From Hordeum vulgare subsp. vulgare (Eukaryota; Streptophyta; Magnoliopsida; Poales; Poaceae), in the NCBI RefSeq assembly GCF_904849725.1, contig NC_058519.1, positions 537,672,316-537,736,315 on the forward strand: a stretch of 64,000 nt of DNA. Direction: 5' to 3'. This document shows positions 46,748 through 57,486 of this stretch, in pieces; the stretch's first letter is position 1; each line of letters starts with the position of its first letter. A program made the translations under genes and the position numbers. The notes below the pieces were generated by a model. That model did no database searches. It saw only the letters and a program-made list of their open reading frames with translations, and was not told the DNA's origin.

Positions 46748-49291
46748 ATGGAAGATGATGAGGAAGTTCCCCGTGCACAAACCGAGGGCATGGACTTGAC
46801 TTCGATCACAAGGGACGACTTGAATACGGCTATGGCCGCACTCAAGACGTCCATGATGAACGAGGTCAAGACCATGCTTAAAGAGTTAATTGAGGGAATT
46901 AGAAACTTTCCCGAACCGGCATTGGTGGTTAAACCCACCACCACGGATTCGGAGGACGATTCCGTCAGGGAAGCGGCTAAAGGTATGCAACCTTCCCAAC
47001 CTCTCGAAAATAATGGGAATGGGACGTATGCATCTGTTCCACTACCCTTGGTCTATGGAGGACTGGTTCCCACACCGCGTCTTAATCCTGTTGGTCCTCC
47101 TCCTAAACTTGTAAAAGGTGATTTTGCTAACTGGGTATTTTCTATCAAGTCTCATTTGAATCACAGCTCAACAAATTTGTGGAGAATCATCGAGCAAGGA
47201 TATTATCCCCATGATCCAAGCAACCTCACTCCAAGAGAAGATGCGGACAATCAATACAATCACTCTGATCTGTTTATTCTCCAGTCTGCAGTACCACCTG
47301 AAGATCTTCCTCACTTGCGTCCCTTCACTTTGGCCAAGGATTGTTGGAAGCACATTATGGTGTTGTACAAGGGAAGCTCAAGCATTCAACGGTCCAACTA
47401 TGAAGTGATACTTGATAAGGCCGATGAGTTTGTGATGAAGGAAGACGAGGACCCTCGTGATCTCTATTGGAGGGTGACTGCTATTGCTGTGGCACTCAAG
47501 GACCATGGGAGCAAGGATGTGGATGATACATGGGTCAAGCGCAAGTTTCTCAAAGCCATCATGCCTTTCAATAAAGCCATGTCATCTGTCATTCGTCAGC
47601 GAACAGACTTCCACTCCTTGTCTTTCAGTGAGGTATTGGATGAATTCATTGCAATGTCAATCATGAACGAAACAACTGACAATGCACTTGCTCGTGTTCG
47701 CTCAAAGACAACTTCTCCCAACCTTGCGTTAAAGGCAAAAGCAATGTTTGAAGAAGAAGAAGAGGATGAGGAAGAGGAGAGCTGCCTTGAAAACACGAAG
47801 TATGCTTATCATGAGCACATGGCTCTTGCATCGAGGCAATTCTGGGGGAACAAGAGGAACTCAAGACCCACCTTCACCAAGAACAACTCGAGTGGGTTCA
47901 AACCCAAGCAACGAGTGAGGACATGCTATAACTGTGGTAACGTGAGTCACTTCGTGGCCGAATGTCCCTATGAGAAAAGGGAAGAAAACGTGGGCAAGCT
48001 CATTCGCAAAGACAAAACCAGGTCATTTCCAATCAAGAACAACTTTGTGAAGAAACCTCACCCAAAGGGGATGGTGGCCCTTGAAGAGTACCCTTCCGAT
48101 GATGATGATGATGATGATGATATAGTGGCAACGACAACTGTTGCTATTGCCACTCCCTCTCCCCAGAAGGTGTCTCTCTTCAACGCCCCCAACAAGAACC
48201 ACATCACCAAGTGCCTCATGGTAAAAGGTATCAATCAGGTAACCCCCATCATTAAGACCAACATCACTACTGCTCCTTCATTGTTAAATTGTGTTGATGA
48301 TAGTGATGTTGGGGAACTTAATGAGCATGATCTTGACAAGTTTCTGTGCACTATTAAGGGAGAATCCAAGAAGCACTTTGTTGCTCTCTTGGAACAACTG
48401 GGTGAGGCCAATGACCTCATCGAGTCTCATGAGGAGACCATCTCTGAGCTTTGGGGACACAGTTGTGACTATGCCGATGAAATTGCTGAGTTATCTATTT
48501 CTCTAGAAAAGGAGCGCACTCTTCGTTTGGCTCTTGAGGAGTCATACAACGATGACTGCGCTAAAATGCAAAAGAAACTAGATCATGATATTGTTCTTAC
48601 TCGTATGCTTAAGTCTGAGAAGTATGCTCTTGGGGTTGGCCATGACAGACTCAAAGTGGAGTTTGACACACTTGACAAGGCTCACAAGGTCTTGAAAGGT
48701 GTTCATTTCTCTCTGAAAGTGTCTCATGATCAACTCCAAGCAAAGCTTACCAAGGAGATCTCTACTTGTCCTCCCTTTGTATTAATTGATAATGCTTGTA
48801 CAACTAATCCTTGTTGTGAGCATGTACATCTTGTGGAGGAAAATGCCAAGTTAAAGGAGAAACTTGAGAAGGGCCTTGTGACATGCATACAAGGTGAGAA
48901 GATCCTGAACGACCTCTTGAGCACTCAAAAGGGTGTTGTAGGAAAGGAGGGACTTGGACTTACCTCCAAGTCAAAAGGAAAAAGGAGGAACAGGAACAAA
49001 CGATTCCCTACCCTCATGGACATCTTTGTCAAAGAGGGCGAAGGGACTAAGGAGGTGAACAGGAACAAGGTGGACGATGGTAACGTCAAGAAGGGAAAAA
49101 CCATTCCTACTAACACAGCCGACAAACTCAATTCTTCTTATGTCTTATGTCATGCCAGTGATGGGCATGTTTATGCCATATTTGTTGGTTCCTACTATGA
49201 GTCCATTGAATGGGCTATCTGGGTTCTTAAGACCCTTGTCTCTAACATGAAAGGACCCACTAAAAAATGGGTACCTAAAACCAAGCCTTGA
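46748..49291 (+). CDS. Element C gag (847 aa)
   Basis: Capsid-type protein that would package the element RNA in cytoplasmic particles. It starts at the first ATG after the PBS (MEDDEEVPR). The N-terminal third includes the gag region with WRVTAIAVALKDHG and related helices (about 140-330). A CCHC zinc knuckle, CYNCGNVSHFVAEC, lies at residues 393-406, followed by an acidic DDDDDDD run and a long C-terminal coiled-coil-like segment (about 500-760). Such length and the coiled coil are typical of Sirevirus gag. The frame is intact up to TGA at 49289-49291. pol continues in another frame, and an extra T near 49288 looks like the cause, so gag and pol were probably one polyprotein. Confidence 0.88.
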   Translation: MEDDEEVPRAQTEGMDLTSITRDDLNTAMAALKTSMMNEVKTMLKELIEGIRNFPEPALVVKPTTTDSEDDSVREAAKGMQPSQPLENNGNGTYASVPLPLVYGGLVPTPRLNPVGPPPKLVKGDFANWVFSIKSHLNHSSTNLWRIIEQGYYPHDPSNLTPREDADNQYNHSDLFILQSAVPPEDLPHLRPFTLAKDCWKHIMVLYKGSSSIQRSNYEVILDKADEFVMKEDEDPRDLYWRVTAIAVALKDHGSKDVDDTWVKRKFLKAIMPFNKAMSSVIRQRTDFHSLSFSEVLDEFIAMSIMNETTDNALARVRSKTTSPNLALKAKAMFEEEEEDEEEESCLENTKYAYHEHMALASRQFWGNKRNSRPTFTKNNSSGFKPKQRVRTCYNCGNVSHFVAECPYEKREENVGKLIRKDKTRSFPIKNNFVKKPHPKGMVALEEYPSDDDDDDDDIVATTTVAIATPSPQKVSLFNAPNKNHITKCLMVKGINQVTPIIKTNITTAPSLLNCVDDSDVGELNEHDLDKFLCTIKGESKKHFVALLEQLGEANDLIESHEETISELWGHSCDYADEIAELSISLEKERTLRLALEESYNDDCAKMQKKLDHDIVLTRMLKSEKYALGVGHDRLKVEFDTLDKAHKVLKGVHFSLKVSHDQLQAKLTKEISTCPPFVLIDNACTTNPCCEHVHLVEENAKLKEKLEKGLVTCIQGEKILNDLLSTQKGVVGKEGLGLTSKSKGKRRNRNKRFPTLMDIFVKEGEGTKEVNRNKVDDGNVKKGKTIPTNTADKLNSSYVLCHASDGHVYAIFVGSYYESIEWAIWVLKTLVSNMKGPTKKWVPKTKP

Positions 49292-49295
49292 TCTA

Positions 49296-52200
49296 TTGCA
49301 AGAGTTTGCTTCCGGTGGGGTGTCACGGTTGCTCGATAGTGGAGCAAAAAATCATATGACCGGAAGTAAGGACTTAGTGGTGGATGTGCATCCTTCTCCA
49401 TCTATGCCCACCCATGTCCAATTAGCCGATGCATCCTCGTCAAAGGTATTGGGATTTGGTAAGGTGGTCATCTCTCAAGAGTTATCTATTGAGAATGTCA
49501 TGCTTGTTGAGTCTCTTGCCTACAATTTACTTTCGGTTCGTCAACTTGCAATTATGGGGTTTTCCACATTCTTTAATCTTGATACTGTGGTCCTCCTGTG
49601 GAGCAAGAATCTTAAAGTAGCCTATGTTGGATATGTCGAAAATGGTCTTTATGTGGTGAACTTCTCAAAGCGACCCACTAAGACCGCGACGTGTTTAATG
49701 GCTAAAGTTGATGTGGGCTGGCTTTGGCATCGCCGACTACCTCATGTCAATATGAGATCTTTGCAAAGTCTTCTAACAGGGGACCATGTTCGTGGACTAA
49801 CAAATGTGAGTTTTGCTAGAGATAGTGCTTGCAGTGCCTGCATTGAAGGAAAGATTCATGAAACTGCTCATCGTCCAACAACTCTCATTTACACTAGGAG
49901 GCCATTAGAGCTCCTCCATATGGATCTTTTTGGCCCTCCGTCATTTGATAGTCTTGGAGGCAGAAAGTACTGCTTGGTGGTTGTTGATGACTACTCAAGA
50001 TACACCTGGGCATATTTCTTCAAAAGGAAGAGTGAGACTCAACAAAGTGTCATCAACTTTGCTAATGAAGCTCAACGTCAACATGAAGCAAAGATCCTGA
50101 TGATTAGAAGTGACAACGGCACCGAGTTCAAGAACTACACCTTGGATGAGTTTCTAGGTGATGAGGGAATAAAACATCAATATTCAGCACCATATACCCC
50201 TCAACAAAATGGCGTGGCAGAAAGGAAGAACCGGACCTTGATGGACGCTGCAAGAACAATGATGGCGGAATTCAAATCTCCATATAACTTTTGGGCAGAG
50301 GCCATCAACACAGCATGTCATGCGTCCAATCGGCTCTATATCCGCAAAGGCTTGAACAAGACTCCATATGAGATTCTCACTGGAAACAAACCCAATCTCA
50401 AGTACTTCTGGGTACTCGGTTGTAAGTGTTTCATTCTCAAGAAAGGTGCACGTTTAGCTAAATTTGATTCTAGAGCACATGAGGGCATCTTTGTTGGTTA
50501 TGCTACAAACTCTCATGCTTACCGTGTCCTCAACAAGTCCACCAGACTCATTGAGGAGACGTGTAACATGGAGTTTGATGAAAATAATGGCTCCCAAGTG
50601 GAGCAAAGTGGTCTTTCTGATGTAGGTGATGAAATTCCTCCCCAAGCCATAAGAAGAATGGGGATTGGTCAAATACTCCCCATTGAGGAACCCTTTGTGG
50701 CCGAAGGAGAAGGAAAATGCTCTACTCAAGTGGAGCCATCACCCCCACAAGCCCCACACGCTTCCGATGAACAAAGAGAAGACTCTCAACAAGATGAACA
50801 AGCTCAAGGTCAAGATAAATTGCCCAACAATGATGATGTGTCCCATGATACTCAAGCACTTACCCAAGGTTCTGAACCTGCTCATGATCAAGATCAAGTG
50901 CAACCACCAGATCCAGACCAAGTAGAAGCACAAGATCAAGATCAAGAGCAATCACAAGTACAAGGACAAACAAGTGAACCTGCTCAAGTCGAAAGTCAAG
51001 ATGATTAGGATACTGTCTCACAATTCCCTTCTGCAGCACCAACAGCCGGTGCCAAGGGAGGCTCAATACGCAAGGGCAAGCAAAGTAAACAAGTCGATGC
51101 TCCCCAGTTATCCAATGAAAAACTCTTGGAGCGTCGAGCAGCCAAGATTGCGAACAAGCTGAGAGTCAAGTCACATCTTATGAAGAATGTACTTGGCAGT
51201 TTAAAAAGGGGAGTATCCACCCGTCAACAGATTTGGAATTATTGCGAGCATCACGCGTTTGTTTCGTATTGTGAACCTCAACAGGTACAGGAAGCGCTCG
51301 ATGATGAGGATTGGCTTATGGCCATGCATGAAGAACTTAACAACTTCGAGCGTAACCAAGTCTGGGATTTAGTGCCAAGACCAACGGAGGAACATAATGT
51401 CATCGGGACCAAATGGATATTCAAAAACAAGCAAGACGCCAATAGGATTGTGATTTGAAACAAGGCAAGATTGGTGGCTCAAGGCTACTCCCAAGTCGAG
51501 GGTATCGACTACGGTGAAACCTTTGCCCCTGTTGCTCGTCTAGAATCTATTCGCATGTTGCTTGCATTTGCTTCTCATCATAATTTCAAATTACAGCAAA
51601 TGGATGTGAAAAGTGCCTTTTTTAATGGTCCTTTTAATGAGTTGGTCTATGTCAAACAACCCCCGGGATTCAAACATCCCAAGCTCCCCAATCACGTGTA
51701 CAAACTTAATAAGGCACTCTATGGTCTTAAACAAGCCCCACGTGCGTGGTATGAGTATCTTACTGAGTTGTTACAAGATCGTGGGTTTGAAATTGGGAAG
51801 CTAGATCCCACTCTTTTTACTAAGAGGGTTAAAGGGGATTTGTTCATATGCCAACTATATGTTGATGATATTATCTTTGGTTCTCCTAACATTTCCTTCA
51901 ATGAAGAATTTGCTGCACTAATGACCGAGAAATTTGAGATGTCCATGATGGGAGAGTTGAAGTTCTTCCTTGGCTTCGAGATTAAACAAGGCCTAGAAGG
52001 GACCTTCATCAAACAAGCCAAGTACACTCAAGACATGCTCAAATGGTTCGAGCTTGAAGATGTCAAGCCGGTCAAGTTCCCCATGCCAACAAGATGCAAG
52101 CTTGATAGTGATCCCAATGGTAAAGTAGTGGATCAAAAGGTATATCGCTCCATGATTGGATCCTTCCTTTACCTTTGTGCATTTAGACCAGATATTATGT

Positions 52201-52811
52201 TGAGTGTAGGGATATGTGCACGGTTTGAATCCGCACCAAAAGAAAGTCATTATATGGCTGTTAAGCGAATCTTTCGATATTTGGCTCATACCCCAAACTT
52301 TGGCCTATGGTATCCCAAAGGAGCAAACTTCAACCTAGTAGGCTATTCTGACTCAGATTGGGTAGGAGACTGTGTGGAGAGGAAGTCAACTTCTGGAGGA
52401 TGCCAATTCATTGGTCGCTCACTGGTAAGTTGGTCTTCAAAGAAGCAGAATTGTGTCTCACTATCATCCACTGAAGCTGAGTATGTGGCACCTGCAAGTT
52501 GTTGTGCACAATTGCTATGGATGAGACAAACTTTAAAGGATTACGGTGTCACTTGTGACAAAGTGCCTCTTCTATGTGACAATCAAAGTGCTATCAAGAT
52601 TTCCCTCAACCTAGTGCAACATAGCAAGATCAAGCATATTGATATTCGCCATCACTTCATTCGTGAACATATCAAGCTAGGTGATATTGAGGTTCACTTC
52701 ATCCACACTAAAGAGCAACTTGCAGATATTTTCACTAAGCCCCTAGATGAAGCAAGGTTCCGGGAGTTAAGGCATGAGCTAAATATCATTGATTCAAGTA
52801 ATGTGGATTGA
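49296..52811 (+). pseudogene. Element C pol (protease, integrase, RT, RNase H), broken by two stops and an upstream frameshift
   Basis: One reading frame, interrupted by TAG at 51006-51008 and TGA at 51456-51458, and out of frame with gag. Order: protease core LLDSGAKNHMTG near the start; gag-pre-integrase WLWHRRLPHVNM; integrase with catalytic D210 (HMDLFGP), D273 (RSDNGTEF) and E309 (NGVAERKNRT), a DD35E spacing; a Gln/Asp-rich linker (Q-D repeats, about 500-570); RT with YVDD at 51858-51869; RNase H with STEAEYVA and [11 protein letters not shown] near the C-terminus. The frame starts at a TTG, so no independent start codon is implied. Apart from the three lesions the domains look complete. 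Confidence 0.88.
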
Positions 52812-53194
52812 AGCTAGGCACGTTGCACCTTACTATGCATTCTATCTTGTTCTAGATGTAGGCATGGACATATGGGGGAGTGTTGTTCTCTCAATGAACT
52901 CTTCCTCCCCCCCATTATGCATAAATTGATCTAGTCTTTCACTTTAGCCATTACCAAATGGCACTTGTGCTTCAAAGACGAGCGCTGGTCATGAACCCAA
53001 GGATAATTCTTCGCGGTGTCATACCTTTGTCTCAAACATAGGTGGCCTCGGCCATCGCCCCTCCTTTCTCTCGTATGGAAGAAAGGATACAAAATGACAA
53101 GTTAGTATATCTTGCTGGTGCTATCTTCTTATTTTCACTAACTTGTCATTTGCCCACGTCTTTCTCATCTCCTATGTCTCGTTGTGACATTTGC
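52812..53194 (+). other. Post-pol spacer of element C with a polypurine-tract-like motif
   Basis: Contains ATGGGGGAGTGTTG (52872-52885), which looks like a polypurine tract followed by an LTR-like TGTTG, then sequence without recognised coding capacity up to the palindrome array. Confidence 0.5.
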
Positions 53195-53390
53195 AGCGGT
53201 ACTACCACCAGGGGTAGCGGTACTACCGCCAGGACCCCAGCGGTACTACCGCCAGGGATAGCGGTACTACCGCCAGGACCCCAGTCTACCACGATCTAAC
53301 TAGAACTTTTTAGGGCTGTCTCAAGGGGGAGCGGTACTACCGCCAGGACCCCAGCGGTACTACCGCCAGGACCACAGCGGTACTACCGCT
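53195..53390 (+). promoter_or_regulatory. Internal palindrome array of element C (7 units, opposite orientation to the LTR arrays)
   Basis: Seven units of AGCGGTACTACCGCC separated mostly by AGGACCCC. The centre reads TACTA, i.e. the reverse complement of the LTR unit (TAGTA). It lies just upstream of a TATA box at 53409, echoing the LTR layout inside the element body. Confidence 0.75.
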
Positions 53391-53408
53391 GGCCCGTACC
53401 CCTTGGGC

Positions 53409-53416
53409 TATATAAA
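53409..53416 (+). promoter_or_regulatory. Internal TATA box ahead of ORF3
   Basis: TATATAAA, 19 bp after the last palindrome and about 155 bp upstream of the ORF3 ATG at 53571. The intervening CT-rich sequence looks like a 5'UTR. Confidence 0.6.
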
Positions 53417-53570
53417 GGAGGGGGAGCCCGTTTTTCCTGCCTCTTTCTTCTTCCTCGTGGCTCCTCCCTCCCCAACCCCGAACTCCCCCTATTTGGATCT
53501 CTATCCGTGGAGCCCTTCTCTCCGCTGAGTTGGAGGGTTTGCTCCACTTCTCCTTCCTCCACCAAGTGCC

Positions 53571-54962
53571 ATGGACTCCGGTAAAGCTCCTCCCTCTATT
53601 CTCTTAGTTGATGTTTTCTTGTTCTAGGGTTAGGAGCATTGGTGATTTGGATCCATGTCTATGGTATTGTGCTTTGTTCTTGGATGGCATGAAGGAGATA
53701 TTCGAGGGGAGTGTAGGTCCTATGATTCATTGCCTTTATATTGCCATGCCCTAGGTTCTTCATGTTTTAGATCAAGCACTTCTTCTATTTTGGATTAGAT
53801 CTAAAACTTGACTCCTCTTGACTAGGCATGTCTTTATTTAGATGATTCTTGTGATCCTCATGTGTTTAGGGCTGTGGTGGTGTTCTTAGTGATTATACAC
53901 AGTACCCATGGCCCTCGTAAACGGTACTACCCATCTCAGTGGATTGACTTGGCTCACCTTTAGTGGAACCTGGATTACTTTGGTGACGCTCTCTCTTTGA
54001 TTGACAAGCTTGGCATTAAGGAGATCATCTCCTTCAAGAAAGACTTTGATCAAGATGTTGTCGCCCAGTTCTATGTCACGGTTCACTTCTCGCCTGATGA
54101 CGAGCGCACCCTGGTTTGGATGACTGGTACTCAGAAGATGACAGGCTCCTGGCGTGAATTCATGGCATTTCTCAAGGTCGACTTTCAGGGAGCTGACACT
54201 CCGATTGGGTCGCGTCCTCATGCTGCAGCTTCAACTGATAGGGCCCCCGCCAAGGACAGGCTGCAGCAACTTTATGTGAAGAAAGGTGTGCTCCCCAAGC
54301 ATATGGATATCATGCACCAGATCTTCCGCAACACCCTCTTTCCTCGCATTGGCAACTTCGACGAGGTGCACGGTTCTCTGGCTGAGATGCTTCTGCTTTG
54401 TGAGGAGGCTATGACTAAGGAGTCTGCCCCTCTCGATATTTCTGACGTGATGTTCACTAAGCTCTAGAACTGCATCATGATGCGCAAGGTTCCCATCTAC
54501 GGGCCCTACTTGTTTGCCTATATTCGCCAGAAGTGGCACGACACCTATCCGCTTGAGGAGTTCCACCTTCAGGCTGATTACTTTGTGCACGATCCTATCA
54601 GGCTCCGCATCAAGGACAAATGGGCCAACCCATCAACTTCATCTCAGCACATGGACACTGACACACAGACTGCTGCTGACAGAGGCACCGCTTCTCAGTC
54701 CCGCTCTTCTGCTATGCCATCTTGGACAGTGAAACTGCAGGATAAAATGAAGACTCTCTTCTGTATGCAGGCTAAGGGACAGTATCAAACTCATGTGGCC
54801 CAGAAGGAGAACCGTCAGAGGCACAAGCGTGTCCTGAGGACACTTGATGTTGAGATATCCAGCGGCTCAGAGGACGACATCACTCCAGAGTCTGCTTGGA
54901 TGCGGGCTCAAGGTTATCAGTGGTCTGATGCAGAGGAGGAGGAGGACAATGAGGAGGAGTAG
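53571..54962 (+). pseudogene. Element C third ORF (ORF3), apparently spliced, two premature stops
   Basis: Proposed exon 1 is 53571-53580 (ATG GAC TCC G, context GTGCCATGG). A GT-AG intron spans 53581-53889 (donor CCG|GTAAAG, acceptor TTCTTAG). Exon 2 is 53890-54962; the join lands in the long frame. In-frame TAGs at 53961 and 54465 break it. About 360 codons encode a soluble-looking protein with conserved-looking blocks (FKKDFDQDVVAQFYVTV, ERTLVWMTG, YGPYLFAYIRQKW) and an acidic tail (SDAEEEEDNEEE). It resembles the 'putative plant transposon protein' type common in Triticeae retroelements; that match is from memory. There is no signal peptide or membrane span, so an envelope role is not supported. 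Confidence 0.6.
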
Positions 54963-55321
54963 GACGATCCGGATGCCACAGACGGGTCTGGGGATGATGA
55001 GGATGAGGAGTGACCACCTGTGTCTTTAGGTGTGCCCCTTTTTGGTGTCTTGTGCCAAAGGGGGAGAGAGTCTAGGAGCTGGATTTGAGAGTTGAACTTT
55101 GCTTAGCTTTGCTTATCTTTCGTGTTTGCTTTGAACTTGGTTTGCTTCTATTTGCTATCTTTGCTTTGTGTGATGTGAGACTTGAACTAGTGTGAGATTT
55201 ATTTCCATCATATGTTGTGAGTCATATGCTCCTTATTTTTCTATATCTCTACCTTTTTTGTTCACATGCTATTCTCTGTGCAAATCCGGTATTGTCATCA
55301 ATCCACCAAAAAGGGGGAGAT
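54963..55321 (+). other. Element C 3' internal end with two polypurine-tract-like motifs
   Basis: AAAGGGGGAGAG at 55058-55069 and AAAAAGGGGGAGA at 55308-55320. The second abuts the 3' LTR and is the probable working tract. No gene is present. Confidence 0.7.
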
Positions 55322-56735
55322 TGTTAGGGCATAGTTTATGCCTAAGTAATTTTGGTGATTGATGACAGTACCGCAAAGGACTAATCGTGTGTGTTAAGAT
55401 TTCAGATAACACATGCCAACGGCACAAGACGACTCACCCCCTCTTTCCATGGAACAGAAGCTCGGTGTACTCTACGATTCTCTTTCTTTGAGTCATAGGA
55501 ACGCCGTACTATTAAGAGGGGATCCGTAGTGGAAAGGTTTGGGTGGAATCAATTTTGCACGCACACACTTTATCTCCTTTCCCCTTGCCTGCAACTTTGG
55601 AGTGGCTCCCGCCTTTGTGTTTATCTCATCTGAGCAAATGGCCCCTCAGCGGTAGTACCGCTGTGCCTAGCGGTAGTACCGCTGTGCCTAGCGGTAGTAC
55701 CGCTAGTCCTAGCAGTAGTACCGCTAGCTGGCGGTAGTACCGCCCCTGGTCAGCGGTAGTACTGCTCCAGAAGCTTAGTACCGCCTTCCTAGCGGTTGTA
55801 CTTCGACGGACCTTTTTGCGAAGACTTTCTTGGCGGTGGTTGGCCCGGTAGTGCTTATGCACTACCATGGGCCCAGCGGTAGTACCGTTGCAGCCAGCGG
55901 TAGTACCGCTGCATCCAGCGGTAGTACCGCTGCATCCAGCGGTAGTACCGCTAGGCACGGGCTGTGAGTGGGAAAACGATTGGATTCCCCCCCACTATAT
56001 AAGGGGTTCTTCTAGCTGTGGAACCTTATCTCTTACCCTCCCAAGCTCCATTGTTGCTCCCTAAGCTCAAAAGTGCCCGATCTCTCTCCCTAGCCAATCA
56101 AACTTGTTGATTCTTTAGGGATTGGTTGAGAAGGCCTAGATCTACACTTCCACCAAGAGAAAAGTTGATTCCCCCACCAATCCCTTGCAGATCTTGTTAC
56201 TCTTGGGTGTTTGAGCATCCTAGACGGTTGAGGTCATCTCGAAGCCACATTCCACTGTGGTGAAGCTTCGTGGTCTTGTTGGGAGCCTCCAAGCTTTGTG
56301 TGGAGTTTGCCCCAACCTTGTTTGTAAAGGTTCAGTCGTCGCCTTCAAGGGCACCCATAGTGGAATCACGGTACCTTGCATCGTGCGAGGGCGTGAGGAG
56401 AATACGGTGGCCTTAGTGGCTTATTGGGGAGCATTGTGCCTCCATACCGCTCCAACGGAGACGTACTTCCTGTCAAAGGGAAGGAACTTCGGTAACACAT
56501 CCTCGTCTTCATTGGTTCCACTTGTGGTTATCTCTAACCTTTACTTTGTGTATGCTTATGTTGTTGTCTATCTCTTACTTGTCTTAGTAGCTCTTGTTGT
56601 TAGCTTCATTACGGTTCACCCCATTGTTGTTATTTTTGTGAACCCGTATGTTGTTTACCCTAACTTGTTAAGAATAATTAAAAAGTGGTCGTTGCCTATT
56701 CACCCCCCCTCTAGTCAACCATATTGATCCTTTCA
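55322..56735 (+). repeat. Element C 3' LTR
   Basis: 1414 bp, 25 bp shorter than the 5' LTR. The palindrome array (about 55648-55955) has about 10 units with a different order of spacers, and the TATA box is at 55996-56002. The TSD CACCT follows. Confidence 0.93.
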
Positions 56736-57486
56736 CACCTTATATTTGGGCTAGGCCCGTGTAATTTCGAAATACAACTTCCTGGGCTAGTTATATAGTC
56801 TCTATTGTAGGGGAATCAAGTCAGGAGATGTTCTAGTCCCACCTTGCCAAGGGTGGATGAAAAACCCTCCCTTTTCCCTATAAATACAACCCTTAAGGCA
56901 ACATTTAGACTTGAGTTTCATTTAGATTAAAAGTTCGTCATAGTTGCAACTTGACGTCATTCGTTTGTGTTTTACGACCAAACCAAGACGTCATAGAACC
57001 CCACTTTCATTAATAAAGCTTTCCTCTTATATTCGCAATATTCAGATTGCAATTTAAATTTCTTGCTTGTTCTTCATTTGCGTGCAGGAAATAGACCCTC
57101 GTGGTCTGGTTGATCGTGCTCCAGTGCGGTCAATAACCTCTCGGAGTTGGTTTAGCGATTGCTAAGGTGCGACGTCCTCACATGTTTGTGGTTGGATCGT
57201 CAACGTCTATTACACCAAAAACGATAGTCACATCTCATCGAAAGATGGAACACTTTTGCCTCTATCAAGTGGTATCAGATTTCCAGGTTCCATGGTGAGA
57301 TTTTTTCAGTTTTCCATAGTCTAGGTCGCATCTGATTTTCATACCTACAGTCCACGAAAAAACCCAAAAAATTAGAGTTAGTTCATCATATTCGAACCAA
57401 TTTGAGTCTTTGCATAACCTTTTTAGTGTGTTTGCCTTGTTGAATTTGTAGTTGCATTGTGGTGTCGACTGTCGAGTTGCTGGTCT
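56736..57486 (+). mobile_element. Host Gypsy element (H2), right piece: LTR end, PBS and start of internal region
   Basis: The piece resumes after element C with TATATTTGGGCTAGGCCCG and holds a TATA-like CCTATAAATACAACCC near 56878. The LTR ends at TCTATCA (57267), and a PBS-like TGGTATCAGATT follows at 57270-57281 (10 of 12 matches to the tRNA-iMet complement). Internal sequence continues to about 57486, where an unrelated LTR fragment interrupts. No coding sequence is visible. Confidence 0.65.

Larger units (their letters stand above)
45258..56735 (+). mobile_element. Element C: complete Sirevirus-like Ty1/Copia retrotransposon (11.5 kb)
   Basis: The LTRs at 45258-46696 and 55322-56735 both start TGTTAGGGCATAG and end GATCCTTTCA. 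The element is flanked by the perfect TSD CACCT (45253-45257 and 56736-56740). A tRNA-iMet PBS sits at 46699-46710. Order is gag, protease, integrase, RT, RNase H, then a third ORF and the 3' LTR. Integrase ahead of RT marks Copia. The large gag (847 aa), palindrome arrays upstream of the LTR TATA box, several polypurine-tract-like motifs and extra DNA between pol and the 3' LTR fit Sireviruses. About 8 differences in the first 345 bp of the two LTRs, nearly all transitions, suggest an insertion under about 1 million years old. pol is broken by one frameshift and two stops, so this copy is not autonomous. Confidence 0.93.

Noticed and set aside
46218..46799. 193-codon frame in the element C 5' LTR, with a 156-codon counterpart at 56257-56727
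   Set aside because: It crosses the LTR end, PBS and into gag leader in a different frame. The hydrophobic stretch comes from TTGTT-rich sequence. Similarity between copies only reflects LTR identity.
54000..54590. Minus-strand 119-codon ORF at 54231-54590
   Set aside because: Antisense shadow of element C ORF3.
53571..54962. ORF3 as an envelope-like gene
   Set aside because: Position after pol would fit, but no signal peptide, transmembrane segment or glycoprotein features are seen; the C-terminus is acidic.
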